From Anaerolineales bacterium (GTDB taxonomy: Bacteria; Chloroflexota; Anaerolineae; Anaerolineales; UBA6663), in assembly GCA_020850595.1 (NCBI GenBank), contig JADZEK010000014.1, positions 1-64,000 on the forward strand: a stretch of DNA of 64,000 bases, in the 5' to 3' direction. The position numbers and the translations under genes were made by a program. The notes under the pieces were generated by a model that saw only the letters and a list, made by a program, of their open reading frames with translations, ran no database searches and was not told the origin of the DNA. Each line of letters starts with the position of its first letter. The first letter of the stretch is position 1. This document shows positions 19,608-29,850 of the stretch, piece by piece.

Positions 19608-21689
19608 TTAGTTGCTCGCGGAGCCGCCGTCGAGGGCAAACGCGTAGTAGTAGTACCCGAACATGATCGGGTTGTAGAAGTAGTTCTCGACCCAGCGCTG
19701 CTCGTAGTGCGCACCCGTGGCCTGGGCCAGGGTGATGGTCGGCACTTCGTCGTAGTACAGCTGCTGGAGCTGGTAGTAGATGGCGGCGCGGTCGGCGGGT
19801 TCCACCGCGGCCACGCCCTCATCCACCAGGGTCTGGAACTGGGCCTTCAGGTCGTCGGGCAGGTTCTGCCGGCCGGCGAAGGTGCCCACGGTGAAGGGCT
19901 GCACCCAGTTGTGCGGGTCGTGGATGTCTTCGGCCCAGCCGCTGATGGCCAGCGGCAGCTGGCGCGCGCGGAAGGCGGCCAGCAGGGTCGGCCAGGGCAG
20001 GCCGACGATCTCGACGCGGTACTTGGCGTTGACGGCGGCCAGGTTGTTCTGCAGGATGGCGGCCACGGTCTGGCGGGCGGTGTTGCCCGTGTTGAAGGTG
20101 GCTTGCAGGCGGAAGCCCTTGTCGGGCAAGACGCCGCCCCAGGCCTGGGCCAGTTCCGCGCCGCAGGCATCCAGGTCGTACTGATACATCGGGCCGTCGG
20201 GGTTGTAGCCGAGCATGTCGAGGATGATCGGGCCGTTGTTGCGGATGCCTTCGCCGTTCAGGCCGTCGGCGATGTAGGTGTCATAGTCGAAGCACTGGGC
20301 AAAGGCCTTGCGGACGTGGATGTCGCTGAAGAAGTCCGCGGGCACGCCGTTGCCGTCCAGGGCGCCGCTGCCAATGTAGGGGTTGCTGCCCGAGTCATCG
20401 GCGGCGACGTTGAAGTTCATGAACAGGTCGGTGCGGTTGGTGGCCGGCAGGCCGCCCCACTTGCGCAGCGCCGCATCCGGGTGATCGGCATCCGGGGTGC
20501 AGGCGTTGGTGCGGAAGTCGCAGGTTTCGCCGACGAACTCATCGGCCTGCGGCCGGTCGCCGGGGTTGACCGAGAAGAAGTCGGCATCGCCGGCCTGAGC
20601 GGCGGCGAAGCGCGTGCCCCACTCAGCCACCTGCTTGACGATGACGGTCTGGGTCCGGGCGATGCCCGACGGGCCGCCTTCCCAGATCGGATCGCCCTCG
20701 GCGCGCCAGTAGTTCGGGTTGGCGGTCAGCACATACTCTTCACCGGGGGTCCAGTGGTCGAGCACGTATGGGCCGGTGCCGTTGATGATGTCGGACAGTT
20801 CGTCGTTTTCCGAGCCGGGGGCGTACCAGTTCTGCCAGGTGGCGCAATCGCCATCCCAGGCGCCGTTTTCCACGGCCCACTGCTCGTCAATGATCGAGCC
20901 CCAGGTCTGGGCCAGGGTCGCCAGGAACGGCCCCCACGGCACGACCAGGTTGAAGGTGAGCGTGCCGGCGGCGTCATCGGCCACGATGGCGGCCTTCACC
21001 TTCTCGCAGACGGCGGCCAGTTCTTCGGGGGTGGCGCCGGCCACCAGGGCCTCACGGTCGCCCGCGAAGGCGCCTTCACCAATTTCCTCGGTCACGTCGC
21101 CCGAGTGGTAGCCCAAGATCGGCTCCAGCAGCAGCCATTGCGGGCCGTTGGGGTCCGACTGGAGCAGCCCGCGCCAGAAGGTGTAGGCGGCGTCGCTGGC
21201 GGTCAGGTCGTTGCCATTGTGGAACGTGACGCCCGAGCGGATGTTGAAGGTGTAGACCTTGCCGTCGGCCGAAATGCCGCCGTTCACCACACTGGGCACT
21301 TCGGTAGCCAGCACCGGCACGTAGTTGACGGCGTCGGTGTGGTTGTAGAAGATCAGCGGCTCCATGATGTTCTGGATGAGCTGGCCGCTGGCCGTGTCGT
21401 AGGCCAGGTTCGGATCCATGGTATCAATGTCGCCGAAGAGCAGCTCGGTGAAGGTGGTCGGATCGTCGGTGTAGTGCGTGACGGCCTCCACCGGGGCGGG
21501 GGTGGCCGTGACAACCACTTCCTGCACCTGCGGGGTGCCTTCGACTTCGACGATCTGGGTCTGGATGATGACCTGGGCGGTCGGCGGGATAGACGTGGCG
21601 ACCGGCGTGGCTGGGGCGCAGGCGCCCAGCATCAAGCTGGCAATGACGATCAGGCCCAGCGTCACTGCCACACGTTTGTGGTTAAGCAT
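19608..21689 (-). CDS. Peptide ABC transporter substrate-binding lipoprotein, cassette 2
   Basis: 693-residue SBP_bac_5-type protein. The lipobox LMLGAC gives a lipid Cys at about residue 24, then an Ile/Val/Thr linker. Hallmarks are DIDTMDPNLAYDTASGQ, the IRSGVTFHNGNDLTASD element and VRKAFAQCFDYDTY. It clusters by eye with dipeptide-type SBPs and differs clearly from SBP 1 and SBP 3. The ATG at 21689 directly follows the stop of a possible 26-codon upstream frame and has a GGAGGAGAG site inside that frame. Confidence 0.93.
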   Translation of the reverse strand: MLNHKRVAVTLGLIVIASLMLGACAPATPVATSIPPTAQVIIQTQIVEVEGTPQVQEVVVTATPAPVEAVTHYTDDPTTFTELLFGDIDTMDPNLAYDTASGQLIQNIMEPLIFYNHTDAVNYVPVLATEVPSVVNGGISADGKVYTFNIRSGVTFHNGNDLTASDAAYTFWRGLLQSDPNGPQWLLLEPILGYHSGDVTEEIGEGAFAGDREALVAGATPEELAAVCEKVKAAIVADDAAGTLTFNLVVPWGPFLATLAQTWGSIIDEQWAVENGAWDGDCATWQNWYAPGSENDELSDIINGTGPYVLDHWTPGEEYVLTANPNYWRAEGDPIWEGGPSGIARTQTVIVKQVAEWGTRFAAAQAGDADFFSVNPGDRPQADEFVGETCDFRTNACTPDADHPDAALRKWGGLPATNRTDLFMNFNVAADDSGSNPYIGSGALDGNGVPADFFSDIHVRKAFAQCFDYDTYIADGLNGEGIRNNGPIILDMLGYNPDGPMYQYDLDACGAELAQAWGGVLPDKGFRLQATFNTGNTARQTVAAILQNNLAAVNAKYRVEIVGLPWPTLLAAFRARQLPLAISGWAEDIHDPHNWVQPFTVGTFAGRQNLPDDLKAQFQTLVDEGVAAVEPADRAAIYYQLQQLYYDEVPTITLAQATGAHYEQRWVENYFYNPIMFGYYYYAFALDGGSASN

Positions 21690-21770
21690 CTACTCTCCTC
21701 CTAGCAGCAAACAAACCAATCGGTTACAACGAAAGAACTCGGCCGCATGTGGGCCGCCAACTTCTGCCAT
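21690..21770 (-). CDS. Possible 26-codon upstream ORF in the binding-protein 2 leader
   Basis: Reading from the ATG at 21770, a 26-residue frame ends with TAG at 21690, immediately adjacent to the SBP ATG (TAGATG). The SBP Shine-Dalgarno sequence GGAGGAGAG forms its last three sense codons, a classic coupling arrangement. A strong GGAGGTGA lies at 21784-21791, but 13 nt separate it from the uORF ATG, rather far. It could equally be chance. Confidence 0.3.
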   Translation of the reverse strand: MAEVGGPHAAEFFRCNRLVCLLLGGE

Positions 21771-21911
21771 CGTCTGATGGGCCTCACCTCCTCTCCGGTA
21801 TTATTTTGGGGGCCGGCCTGACACCGGCCGCGCCTTCTGAGCGCCCCCGGTGGGGTCGGGCCGAACAATCGGTTTCCGCCGGGGCGGGGTCAAGCGCGCC
21901 CCGGCTTTCGC

Positions 21912-22923
21912 TTACACCAAGTGACAGGCGACATAATGGCCCGGGCTGGCGGCCCGCCATTCCGGGTCCTGTTCACGGCAGATGTCAATGGCCAAAGGGC
22001 AGCGCGTGTTGAACGGGCAGCCCTTGGGCGGGTTGGCCGGGCTGGGCGGGTCTCCGGTCAGGATGATCCGCTGGCGGCGCTCTTCCACGTAGGGGTCGGG
22101 CACTGGCACGGCCGACAGCAGCGCCTGCGTGTACGGATGCAGCGGATTATGGTAAAGCTCATTCCGCTCGGTCATTTCCATCAGGTGGCCCAGGTACATC
22201 ACCGCCACCCGGTCGGAAATGTGGCGCACCATGCTCAAATCGTGCGCGATAAACAGGTAGGTCAGGCCCAGTTCCTTCTGGAGGTCTTCCAAAAGGTTCA
22301 CCACCTGCGCCTGAATAGATACGTCCAGGGCGGAGATTGGTTCATCGCAGACAATAAAGGAGGGGCTGAGGGCCAGGGCGCGGGCGATGCCGATGCGCTG
22401 GCGCTGACCGCCCGAAAATTCGTGCGGAAAGCGCTTGGAATACTGCGGGTTGAGGCCGACGATGCGCAGCAGGTTCTGTACCTGGTCGTCGCGCTCCTTG
22501 CCGCTGGCAATGCCGTGGACTTCGAGCGGCTCGCCGACGATCTCAGCCACGGTTTGGCGCGGGTTGAGCGAGGCGTAGGGGTCCTGAAAGATCATCTGCA
22601 TCCGGCGGCGCTTGCGGCGCAGGTCTTCGCCGCGCAGGGCCGTCAGGTCTTCGCCTTCGAAGAAGACGCGCCCGGCCGTGGGGCGGTAGAGCTGCAAGAT
22701 GGCGCGGCCCGTGGTGGATTTGCCGCAGCCGCTCTCGCCCACCAGTCCCAGGGTTTCGCCTTTGCGCACCTCGAACGACACGCCGTCCACGGCCTTCACC
22801 GCGCCCACCTGGCGCTGGAGCACCCCGCGCCGGATGGGGAAGTGCATCTTGAGGTTCTCAACGCGCAGCAGCGCCGAGGCAGGTTCGGCGGCGGCGGGCG
22901 CCGAGCGGGGCGGGGCCTGAGGG

Positions 22924-22934
<11 letters not shown>
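21912..22934 (-). CDS. Peptide ABC transporter ATP-binding protein (OppF/DppF type), cassette 2
   Basis: 340 residues with Walker [10 protein letters not shown]-loop [11 protein letters not shown], signature SGGQRQR, Walker [13 protein letters not shown] and a Cys-containing oligo-HPY tail (GCPFNTRCP). The ATG at 22934 overlaps the D ATPase stop by 11 bases, which fixes the start and shows coupling; a longer frame to 23027 runs back into that gene. It closely resembles the cassette 1 OppF-like protein, suggesting duplication of a whole cassette or parallel origin. Confidence 0.94.
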
Positions 22935-23916
<982 letters not shown>

Positions 23917-24227
23917 CTAAGTTGGGCCTCCTGGCAGCCGGCGCCTGGCAGCGCCTGGGCTGAGGGCGATCGCCCCACGGGGCGAAACCAGCCTGAGTTG
24001 AACGCCACTGTACATCTGAGACGCTCGGCCGGGCAAGTTACATATGTCGTCGAAAAATATCAATGCAGCGGGCAAGCGCTTTGACGCCGGGGCACAGCCG
24101 GTCGGCGCCGGCGATTGGCCGAGACTGCGCGCTACTGCTTCATACTCGCGCAGGGCAGTTTGGTTCATTCGGCCGCCGCGTCCCCAGAGTGTGACTCTAC
24201 CCGAAAATCGCCAATCTGTACAAGCCG
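23917..24227. other. Intergenic region upstream of cassette 2
   Basis: No gene is supported in these 311 bp. The stretch 24010-24070 is AT-richer than its surroundings. A weak promoter for the D ATPase can be drawn on the minus strand: TTGCCC (24036-24031), 18-nt spacer, TACAGT (24012-24007). A small 5-bp hairpin lies at 23971-23984. Confidence 0.4.
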
Positions 24228-26171
24228 TTAACCGTCCAGCGCGAGCGCCAGGGCCTCCAGGTTCCACAGGCCCGAGGCGGCCGAGGCGTCGAGCTGATAA
24301 CCCCGGACGCTGTTGGCGGCCGGGCCGACTTTGGGCCGGAAGAACAGCGGCAGCGCGGGCAGGTCTTGGGTAAATAGGTGCTGCGCTTCCACCTGCCCGG
24401 CGCGGCGCGTAGCAGTGTCGAGGGCGCTCAGGGCCGACCGGCAGGCGGCGTCGTAGTCTGGGTTACTGTAGCCGGTGTCGTTGGAGCCGCCCGGGTTGTC
24501 GCTGCTGGGCAGCGCGCTGGTCAGGTACAGGTCGCAGGGCGGCGTCGGGCCGGTCATCCACGGGAAGACGGCCAGGTCGAACTGGCGGCCAAAGACCAGG
24601 CTGTCGGGCCACACGTCGTAGAGCGCTTCGGGCGTGTGCAGTTCGGGCCGCGCCTCCAGGCCGCAGTTGGTGAGCAACTGGGTGCGGATAAATTCAAGTA
24701 ACGCCGAGCGGAAGGCGCTTTCGGGCGGGGCCGACACCAGGCCGACCGATAAGCGGCGGCTGCCCTGCTCGCGCACGCCGTCGCCGTCGGCGTCGGCCCA
24801 GCCGGCCTCGGCCAGCAGCGCCTGTCCCCGCGCCGGATCGAACGGATAGCGCGTGAGGGTCTCGCCGCCGAAAAGCGGGTGCCCGGCGGGCACATAGGCG
24901 GCGGGCACTTCCGAGAGGCCGTAGACCAGCTGGTCAATGAGCGCCTGGCGGTCGAGGCAGTAGGCCACGGCCTGGCGCACGCGCGCGTCGGTGAACAGGT
25001 CTAGCCCCGCGCCGCGCCGGTAGCCCGCCTCCGGCTGGATGCCGAAGTCGAGGTGCTCGAACACATCGCCCGCGACGATTTGGGCAGTCACCTGCCCGGC
25101 GTCGCGCGCGGCCAACAGGTCGGGGATTTGGCTGGTCCAGTCCACGTCATCGCCGCCCAGGTGGCAGGTGTTGGTCGCCAGCTCGTTGAGCACGCTGGCG
25201 GCCTCGAGGCCAAAGCGGAACGTGACCTTGTCCACACGCGGCAGCCCTTCGGCAGCGCGGAAGTAGTAGGGGTTGCGCTCCACGGTCAGGTGGCCGCCCT
25301 TGACCCACCCCTCGGCGCTGATGACGAACGGCCCCCAGCCCAGCGGGCGCTCGTTGGCGGCCGGGTCACTTTGCAGCGCGGCGGCGCTCAGCCCGCCATA
25401 GGCGTGGCGCGGCAGCGGGGTCCAGAAGCGCTGGGCGTAGTCGCTGTCGAGGAAGCCGGGCAGGCCGGTCCAACGGGTGGTGGTGTCACTGGTGGCGATG
25501 TAGCTGGCGGTGCGGCTGATGAGGTATTTACCCCGTGGGGTGTCAGGGCTGGCATCTATCTCATAGGAGAAGAGCGAGTCGTCGGCGGTGAGCGGCGCGC
25601 CGTCGGACCAGCGCAGATCGGGCAACAGCGTGAACTCGGCCCAGACCTGGATGGTGCGGACCGGGTCGGGGCCGACGTAGCTCAGCAGGCTGCCATCCGG
25701 CTGGCGCAGGTGGATGCCATCCACCAGCGGCACGACCGCCCCCGTGACGGCGTCCACGACCGTCTGGCCGGGCGAGACTTCGACTTCCAGCGTGCCCGCG
25801 GTGCCGGCCTCCACACTGGGCAGCGCGGCCAGGAGGACGGGCTGATCCACGTAGCCGACGGTGTCAATCGGACCATCGAACAGCGCCTGGAAGATGGCGC
25901 CGCGGGCGCGGGTGTCGTCGCCGTACAGGTAGAGCGAGAGCGGCTCGCCGGTCTGGCAGACGACCAACTCGATGGGCGTGGGCGTCGGCGAGGGCGAGGC
26001 AGTCGGCGTCAGCGTGGGCGGCGCGGGCGTGGATGAGGGGCCGGGGGTGGCGGTGAAACCAGGCTTGGGCGTGACCGGCGGCGTGGGCGTGGGGCCGCAA
26101 GCCGCAAGTACGATCAGGGCCAGAAGCGCGGCGGAAATGAGCGGCGTGGCGCGGCGGCGTGGCGTTTCCAT
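24228..26171 (-). CDS. Orphan peptide-type substrate-binding lipoprotein (SBP 3)
   Basis: 647 residues. The lipobox VLAAC puts the lipid Cys at about residue 25, followed by some 45 residues of Thr/Pro linker. The SBP_bac_5 elements WSDGAPLTADDSLFSYE, LGWGPFVIS and VRQAVAYCLDRQ closely match SBP 1 in wording and order. No permease genes adjoin it; its nearest companion is a degenerate ATPase-like gene. The start is ATG 26171 rather than 26192; TATACT lies 11 nt upstream and no Shine-Dalgarno sequence is visible. It may feed cassette 1 or 2, or act as a peptide sensor. Confidence 0.9.
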   Translation of the reverse strand: METPRRRATPLISAALLALIVLAACGPTPTPPVTPKPGFTATPGPSSTPAPPTLTPTASPSPTPTPIELVVCQTGEPLSLYLYGDDTRARGAIFQALFDGPIDTVGYVDQPVLLAALPSVEAGTAGTLEVEVSPGQTVVDAVTGAVVPLVDGIHLRQPDGSLLSYVGPDPVRTIQVWAEFTLLPDLRWSDGAPLTADDSLFSYEIDASPDTPRGKYLISRTASYIATSDTTTRWTGLPGFLDSDYAQRFWTPLPRHAYGGLSAAALQSDPAANERPLGWGPFVISAEGWVKGGHLTVERNPYYFRAAEGLPRVDKVTFRFGLEAASVLNELATNTCHLGGDDVDWTSQIPDLLAARDAGQVTAQIVAGDVFEHLDFGIQPEAGYRRGAGLDLFTDARVRQAVAYCLDRQALIDQLVYGLSEVPAAYVPAGHPLFGGETLTRYPFDPARGQALLAEAGWADADGDGVREQGSRRLSVGLVSAPPESAFRSALLEFIRTQLLTNCGLEARPELHTPEALYDVWPDSLVFGRQFDLAVFPWMTGPTPPCDLYLTSALPSSDNPGGSNDTGYSNPDYDAACRSALSALDTATRRAGQVEAQHLFTQDLPALPLFFRPKVGPAANSVRGYQLDASAASGLWNLEALALALDG

Positions 26172-26195
26172 GCGGGGTCGTGAGTATAACACACG

Positions 26196-26231
26196 GAGGC
26201 GGGAGGTCGGACGTTGGAGGTCAGAGGGAGG
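26196..26231 (+). repeat. GA-rich intergenic repeat, copy A
   Basis: Begins gaggcgggaggtcggac and matches, with a few changes over 34 bp, the reverse complement of 36849-36882. It lies just upstream of SBP 3. Confidence 0.5.
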
Positions 26232-26265
26232 CCTCGCGGGCGGAGCGAGCCAGGGCGCGAGAGGA

Positions 26266-26964
26266 TCAGTTGGGGTGCAGCCCGCTGGGGTCGAGGCGCA
26301 GGGTGCGCGCGGCGACGCTGGCGGCCACGGCCGGGTCGGCGGTGAGGCAGAGGAGGGCGAGGTTGGCGCGGGCGGCGTAAGCGTCGAGCAGGGCCAGCAG
26401 CGGGCCGGCGGCCGCCGGCTCCAGCCGGTCGGTGAGGGCGTCGCACACCAGCACTTGCGGCTGGAGCAGGCAGGCGCGAGCCAGGGCCACGCGCTGGCAC
26501 ATGGCGTGCGAAAGCGAGGCGGCGCGAGTCGTGAGCAGCCAGCCGTTCACCTGCCAGGCGGCGGCGGCCTGGGCGGCCAGGGCGCGGCGTTCGGCGGGGC
26601 GGCCCAGGTTGTGCACCCCCAGCGGCTCGGCCAGCACATCGCCTAGGGAGGCATAGGGCGGCAGGGCGCGCCGGCCTTCGCCGCCCACGTATTGCAGGGC
26701 GCGGCGCAGGCGGCGCAGTTGGCCGCCCCAGGCGCGGGTCAGGTCTGCGCCGCCGAGGCGCACCCGGCCAGAGGCAGGTTTTTCGATGACGGCGACGGCG
26801 CGCGCCAGGGCCGAGATCAGGTCAGGCGGGCCGATGATGGCAAGGCGCTCGCCGGCATCCAGCTCAAAGCTGAGCGGGGCAAACGCCGGGGCGGTGGCGC
26901 GCCCGCCCGGAACGCGGGCCAGGGCGCTGAGGGCTTCGACGGCGAGCAGTGGGGCAGCGGCCAC
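26266..26964 (-). CDS. Degenerate ABC-type ATPase-like protein
   Basis: 232 residues that align by eye with an OppF-type ATPase from end to end, but the catalytic motifs are lost. The Walker A slot (about 45-52) reads GPPDLISA, without the Gly-Lys-Ser/Thr. The Q-loop region lacks Gln-Asp. The signature is LSHAMCQ (about 151-157). Walker B keeps VLVCD, but the catalytic Glu is Ala (ALTD). It should not hydrolyse ATP. The frame is intact with normal codon use, which argues against a fresh pseudogene. GTG 26964 is the likely start. A structural or regulatory role with SBP 3 is inference. Confidence 0.7.
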   Translation of the reverse strand: MAAAPLLAVEALSALARVPGGRATAPAFAPLSFELDAGERLAIIGPPDLISALARAVAVIEKPASGRVRLGGADLTRAWGGQLRRLRRALQYVGGEGRRALPPYASLGDVLAEPLGVHNLGRPAERRALAAQAAAAWQVNGWLLTTRAASLSHAMCQRVALARACLLQPQVLVCDALTDRLEPAAAGPLLALLDAYAARANLALLCLTADPAVAASVAARTLRLDPSGLHPN

Positions 26965-26973
26965 GCCGGCCGC

Positions 26974-27270
26974 TCAGCGCATGAGCTGATTAAAGGAAAA
27001 CCAGCCGAGCCGCGGGCCGAACAGGTTCTCGACGTAGAGCAGGTGATACTGCGCGGCCAGGTGGTCGTGGGAGGTGTGGCTCTCGCGGAACAAGCCGGGC
27101 CGGCCGAACGCGGCGCGCCAGGGCAGGCGGCGCTGCTGGCGGGCGGCGCGTTGCAGCAGGCGGCGGCGCAGCGTAGGCGCGGGGGCGGCGCTGCCGGCGG
27201 CGGCCCGCAGGCTGTCGCGCAGGGTGACTTCCAGGGGGTCGAGCACCTCTCGCCGATTACGTGAATTCAT
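26974..27270 (-). CDS. Short partner of the ECF sigma factor (possible anti-sigma remnant)
   Basis: 98 residues. The ATG at 27270 overlaps the sigma-factor stop by 14 bases, so the two are co-translated, as sigma/anti-sigma pairs are. The first half carries an Arg-rich helix with LRRRLLQRAARQQRR, similar in style to the region before the anchor in membrane anti-sigma factors. No zinc-binding His/Cys motif or transmembrane helix is seen. It may be a truncated or unusual anti-sigma factor, or an unrelated small protein. Confidence 0.5.
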   Translation of the reverse strand: MNSRNRREVLDPLEVTLRDSLRAAAGSAAPAPTLRRRLLQRAARQQRRLPWRAAFGRPGLFRESHTSHDHLAAQYHLLYVENLFGPRLGWFSFNQLMR

Positions 27271-27829
27271 ATTGCACCTCAGACGTCTGCGCTGCCCCGG
27301 CCAACTGCCGGCGGAGGTTCTCGCGGCCATAGTGCAGACGAGACTTAACCGTGCCCACCGGCACACTCAGAATGTCACCGATTTCCTGCAAACTCAAATC
27401 GTTCAGGTAGTAGAGCACGATGGCGACGCGCTGGTTGAAGGGCAGGGTGTCAATAGCCTTTTGCATCCGGCGCAGGTCGTCATGCCGTTCGGCTTCCGGC
27501 TCCGGGCTGTACTTGGCGGGGCCGATGAGCTGATCCACGAAATCTTCCAGCGGCACGCGCCACTTGTTGCGGCGGGTGACGTAGGTGTAGCTGAGATTAA
27601 CCGTAACGCGGTACAGCCACGGCGACAGTGGGAGGGAAGTGTCTATCCGGTGGGCGTACTGGTGCAGGCGCAAAAAGACTTCTTGCAGAATGTCCTCCGC
27701 GGCCTCCTGATCCTGGATAATGGCCAGGGCGGTGCGGAAGACCGGCAGCCGGTGGCGGTCGTATAGCTGGCCGAGGGCTTCCAGATCACCCGATTGCAGT
27801 CTCAGGATTAAGCGCGCGTCGTCGCTCAT
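27257..27829 (-). CDS. RNA polymerase ECF-type sigma factor (RpoE-like)
   Basis: 190 residues of the sigma-70 ECF family. Region 2 is visible as EDILQEVFLRLHQYA and the LSPWLYRVTVNLSYTY stretch that contacts the -10 element; region 4 is LPFNQRVAIVLYYLNDLSLQEIGDILSVPVGTVKSRLHYGR-like, quoted here only in part (GTVKSRL). It is followed by an overlapping small gene and then the degenerate ATPase and SBP 3 genes, all on the minus strand, so those may be its targets or share its operon. Confidence 0.92.
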   Translation of the reverse strand: MSDDARLILRLQSGDLEALGQLYDRHRLPVFRTALAIIQDQEAAEDILQEVFLRLHQYAHRIDTSLPLSPWLYRVTVNLSYTYVTRRNKWRVPLEDFVDQLIGPAKYSPEPEAERHDDLRRMQKAIDTLPFNQRVAIVLYYLNDLSLQEIGDILSVPVGTVKSRLHYGRENLRRQLAGAAQTSEVQYEFT

Positions 27830-27935
27830 AGGTTGTTGAATTAGCTAGACTACCCACGACCAGCGGCGGAGGTTCAACCGCGCCCGCCCGGATGCTGCCT
27901 GCATTATGGCGGGATTCGCGGCGGGGGTCAATGCG

Positions 27936-27974
27936 GGGAGGAAAGGTGAGAGGTAAGAGGTGAGAAGCGGGAGG
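27936..27974 (+). repeat. GA-rich intergenic repeat, copy B
   Basis: Shares aggtgagaggt and tgaga(a/g)g(c/t)gggagg with the copy at 44456-44494, in the same order. It lies between the sigma-factor promoter region and the trmD 3' end. Confidence 0.5.
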
Positions 27975-27993
27975 GCCGAGTTGGGGCCGGGCG

Positions 27994-28758
27994 CTAGCTC
28001 GCGGCGGCGCGCTGCTGGGCGACCTCCTCGGCCAGGCGGCTGAGGTAGCGCTTATCGGCCTCGCTCAGGTCGAGCTTGAGCAGCAGGTCGGGCCGGCGCA
28101 GGAAGGTGCGGCGCAGGCTCTCTTCGCGCCGCCAGCGCTCGATGCGGGCGTGGTCGCCGGAGAGCAGCACGGCCGGCACGCCCCAGCCGCGAAACTCCGG
28201 CGGGCGCGTGTAGTGCGGGTACTCCAGCAGGCCGGAGGCGTGCGAGTCGTCTTGCGCGCCGGTCGGGTCGCCCAGCACGCCCGGCTGCAAGCGCGCCACC
28301 GCGTCCACGACGGCCAGCGCGGCCAACTCGCCGCCGGTGAGCACAAAGTCGCCGAGCGAGATCTCGGCCGTTGCCAGGTATTGCCGGATGCGCTCGTCGA
28401 AGCCCTCGTAGCGCCCGCAGATCAGCGCGAAGTGCGGCACGGCCGCCAACGCCTCGGCCACGCGCTGGCTGAAGGGCCGGCCCTGCGGGGTGAGCAAGAT
28501 GACGGGCGGGCGCGCGGCCGGGTCGGCCCCCAGCACGGCCTCCACCGCGGCGAAGACCGGCTCGGGTTTCATCACCATGCCGCCGCCGCCGCCGTAGGGC
28601 AGGTCGTCGGTCACGTTGTGCTTGCCGCCTGCGTAGTCGCGGATGTTGTGGACCTGGATGTCGAGCAGCCCCGCCGCCTGGGCGCGCTTGAGGATGGACT
28701 CCTGCACGTAGGCCTGGCAGATGGCCGGGAAGAGCGTGAAGAGGTCGTAGCGCGGCAT
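27994..28758 (-). CDS. trmD: tRNA (guanine-N1)-methyltransferase
   Basis: Methylates G37 next to the anticodon, preventing +1 frameshifting. The 254-residue protein shows the SPOUT deep-knot signature: [26 protein letters not shown] and [12 protein letters not shown]. The start is ATG 28758 ([11 protein letters not shown]), with a second in-frame ATG two codons earlier at 28764. TACAAT ends 6 nt before 28758 and there is no Shine-Dalgarno sequence, so the message is probably leaderless. It is normally found with rimM and rplS, which are absent here. Confidence 0.95.
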   Translation of the reverse strand: MPRYDLFTLFPAICQAYVQESILKRAQAAGLLDIQVHNIRDYAGGKHNVTDDLPYGGGGGMVMKPEPVFAAVEAVLGADPAARPPVILLTPQGRPFSQRVAEALAAVPHFALICGRYEGFDERIRQYLATAEISLGDFVLTGGELAALAVVDAVARLQPGVLGDPTGAQDDSHASGLLEYPHYTRPPEFRGWGVPAVLLSGDHARIERWRREESLRRTFLRRPDLLLKLDLSEADKRYLSRLAEEVAQQRAAAS

Positions 28759-28764
28759 GGGCAT

Positions 28765-28770
28765 ATTGTA
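28765..28770 (-). promoter_or_regulatory. -10 box for a leaderless trmD mRNA
   Basis: TACAAT (minus strand), 6 nt before the ATG at 28758. The ldh stop lies 26 bp further upstream, so trmD may have its own promoter inside an ldh-trmD unit. Confidence 0.45.
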
Positions 28771-28795
28771 GCGGAGGTTGCCGCTGCCCTGCCCG

Positions 28796-29758
<963 letters not shown>

Positions 29759-29789
29759 TCAGTCTCCTGGTGACGTAACGTTGCCGGAG

Positions 29790-29795
29790 ATTATA
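29790..29795 (-). promoter_or_regulatory. -10 box of ldh
   Basis: TATAAT on the minus strand, about 35 bp before the ldh ATG, leaves room for a short leader with a Shine-Dalgarno sequence. The maf promoter region faces the other way from the same gap. Confidence 0.5.
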
Positions 29796-29850
29796 GCGAA
29801 AGGCGGGGGCCGACCGCCCCCCCTGGCCTTCGTGCTAGAATGGCGGCCAT

